Source of the DNA: Caryophanales bacterium
GTDB taxonomy: Bacteria > Bacillota > Bacilli > Alicyclobacillales > SLC66
Reading direction: 5' to 3'
Length of the DNA stretch: 5,869 nucleotides
NCBI GenBank assembly: GCA_027341705.1
Contig: DAIELO010000081.1
Location: 1 to 5,869 of the forward strand
The position numbers and the translations under genes were made by a program. Below, piece by piece: positions 5,770-5,869 of the stretch. The notes below the pieces were generated by a model. It ran no database searches, was not told where the DNA came from, and worked only from the letters and a program-made list of their open reading frames with translations. Position 1 is the first letter of the stretch. The number at the start of each line of letters is the position of its first letter.

Positions 5770-5869
5770 GTTCCTACGATATAACCACTTGTGATGTCTT
5801 GGTTGTTGGCGCAGGGTTAGCCGGGGAGCGCGCTGCAGTGTCAGCGGCAGAAGCTGGGCACAATGTCTT
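5766..5869 (+). CDS. sdhA: Succinate dehydrogenase/fumarate reductase flavoprotein subunit, 5' end
   Basis: Only the first 34 codons are in the window. They read CDVLVVGAGLAGERAAVSAA (C9 onward), a Rossmann beta-alpha-beta FAD-binding fingerprint with GAGLAG at 15-20. In the full enzyme this subunit carries covalent FAD and interconverts succinate and fumarate on the cytoplasmic face of the membrane. The fingerprint alone would also fit L-aspartate oxidase or related flavoproteins. The assignment rests on the 4-nt overlap with the cytochrome b gene and similarity in kind to the Wolinella FrdA N-terminus (CDxLVxGxGLAGxRAAV). The histidine that binds FAD and the active-site arginines lie beyond the end. 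An iron-sulfur subunit gene (sdhB/frdB) is expected next. Confidence 0.88.
   Translation, partial: MSSYDITTCDVLVVGAGLAGERAAVSAAEAGHNV

Noticed and set aside
1..5869. A mobile element, CRISPR array or defence island
   Set aside because: No transposase, integrase, regularly spaced repeats or foreign-looking composition seen; the genes are housekeeping and biosynthetic.

Overview
The window reads as an ordinary chromosomal stretch of a Gram-positive bacterium of the phylum Bacillota. The signs are an S-box (SAM-I) riboswitch with an intrinsic terminator, strong GGAGG-type ribosome binding sites, GTG start codons, and a gene order that resembles the uvrC-to-sdhCAB neighbourhood of Bacillus. Base composition looks moderate, near half G+C in genes with AT-rich intergenic DNA. 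I cannot name the genus. An Alicyclobacillus-like lineage is plausible but is a guess.

Layout, all on the + strand. (1) Positions 1-502 hold the 3' end of a band-7/SPFH membrane scaffold protein whose coiled coil is built from 11-residue repeats. (2) uvrC (506-2284), the nucleotide excision repair nuclease subunit, follows after 3 nt. (3) The 251-nt gap at 2285-2535 is almost wholly regulatory: a sigma-A type promoter, a complete SAM-I aptamer, a competing antiterminator and a terminator hairpin. (4) metX (2536-3636) and hom (3649-4962) form a SAM-controlled unit: hom makes homoserine and metX acylates it, committing it to methionine. (5) A 156-nt leader with one or two promoters precedes a respiratory operon: a di-haem cytochrome b anchor of succinate dehydrogenase/fumarate reductase (5119-5769), overlapping by 4 nt the start of the flavoprotein subunit gene, which runs off the window.

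Regulatory logic: when SAM is high the aptamer folds, P1 sequesters the strand needed for the antiterminator, and transcription stops before metX-hom. When SAM is low, both enzymes are made. The respiratory operon has its own promoter and is functionally separate.

I found no mobile elements, CRISPR arrays, tRNA or rRNA genes, phage genes or undescribed defence system. The points most worth a second look are the cytochrome b subunit, which resembles the Wolinella-type quinol:fumarate reductase anchor rather than Bacillus subtilis SdhC and keeps the residues tied to menaquinol and proton handling; the degenerate C-terminal ACT-like region of homoserine dehydrogenase; and the placement of hom under SAM control.
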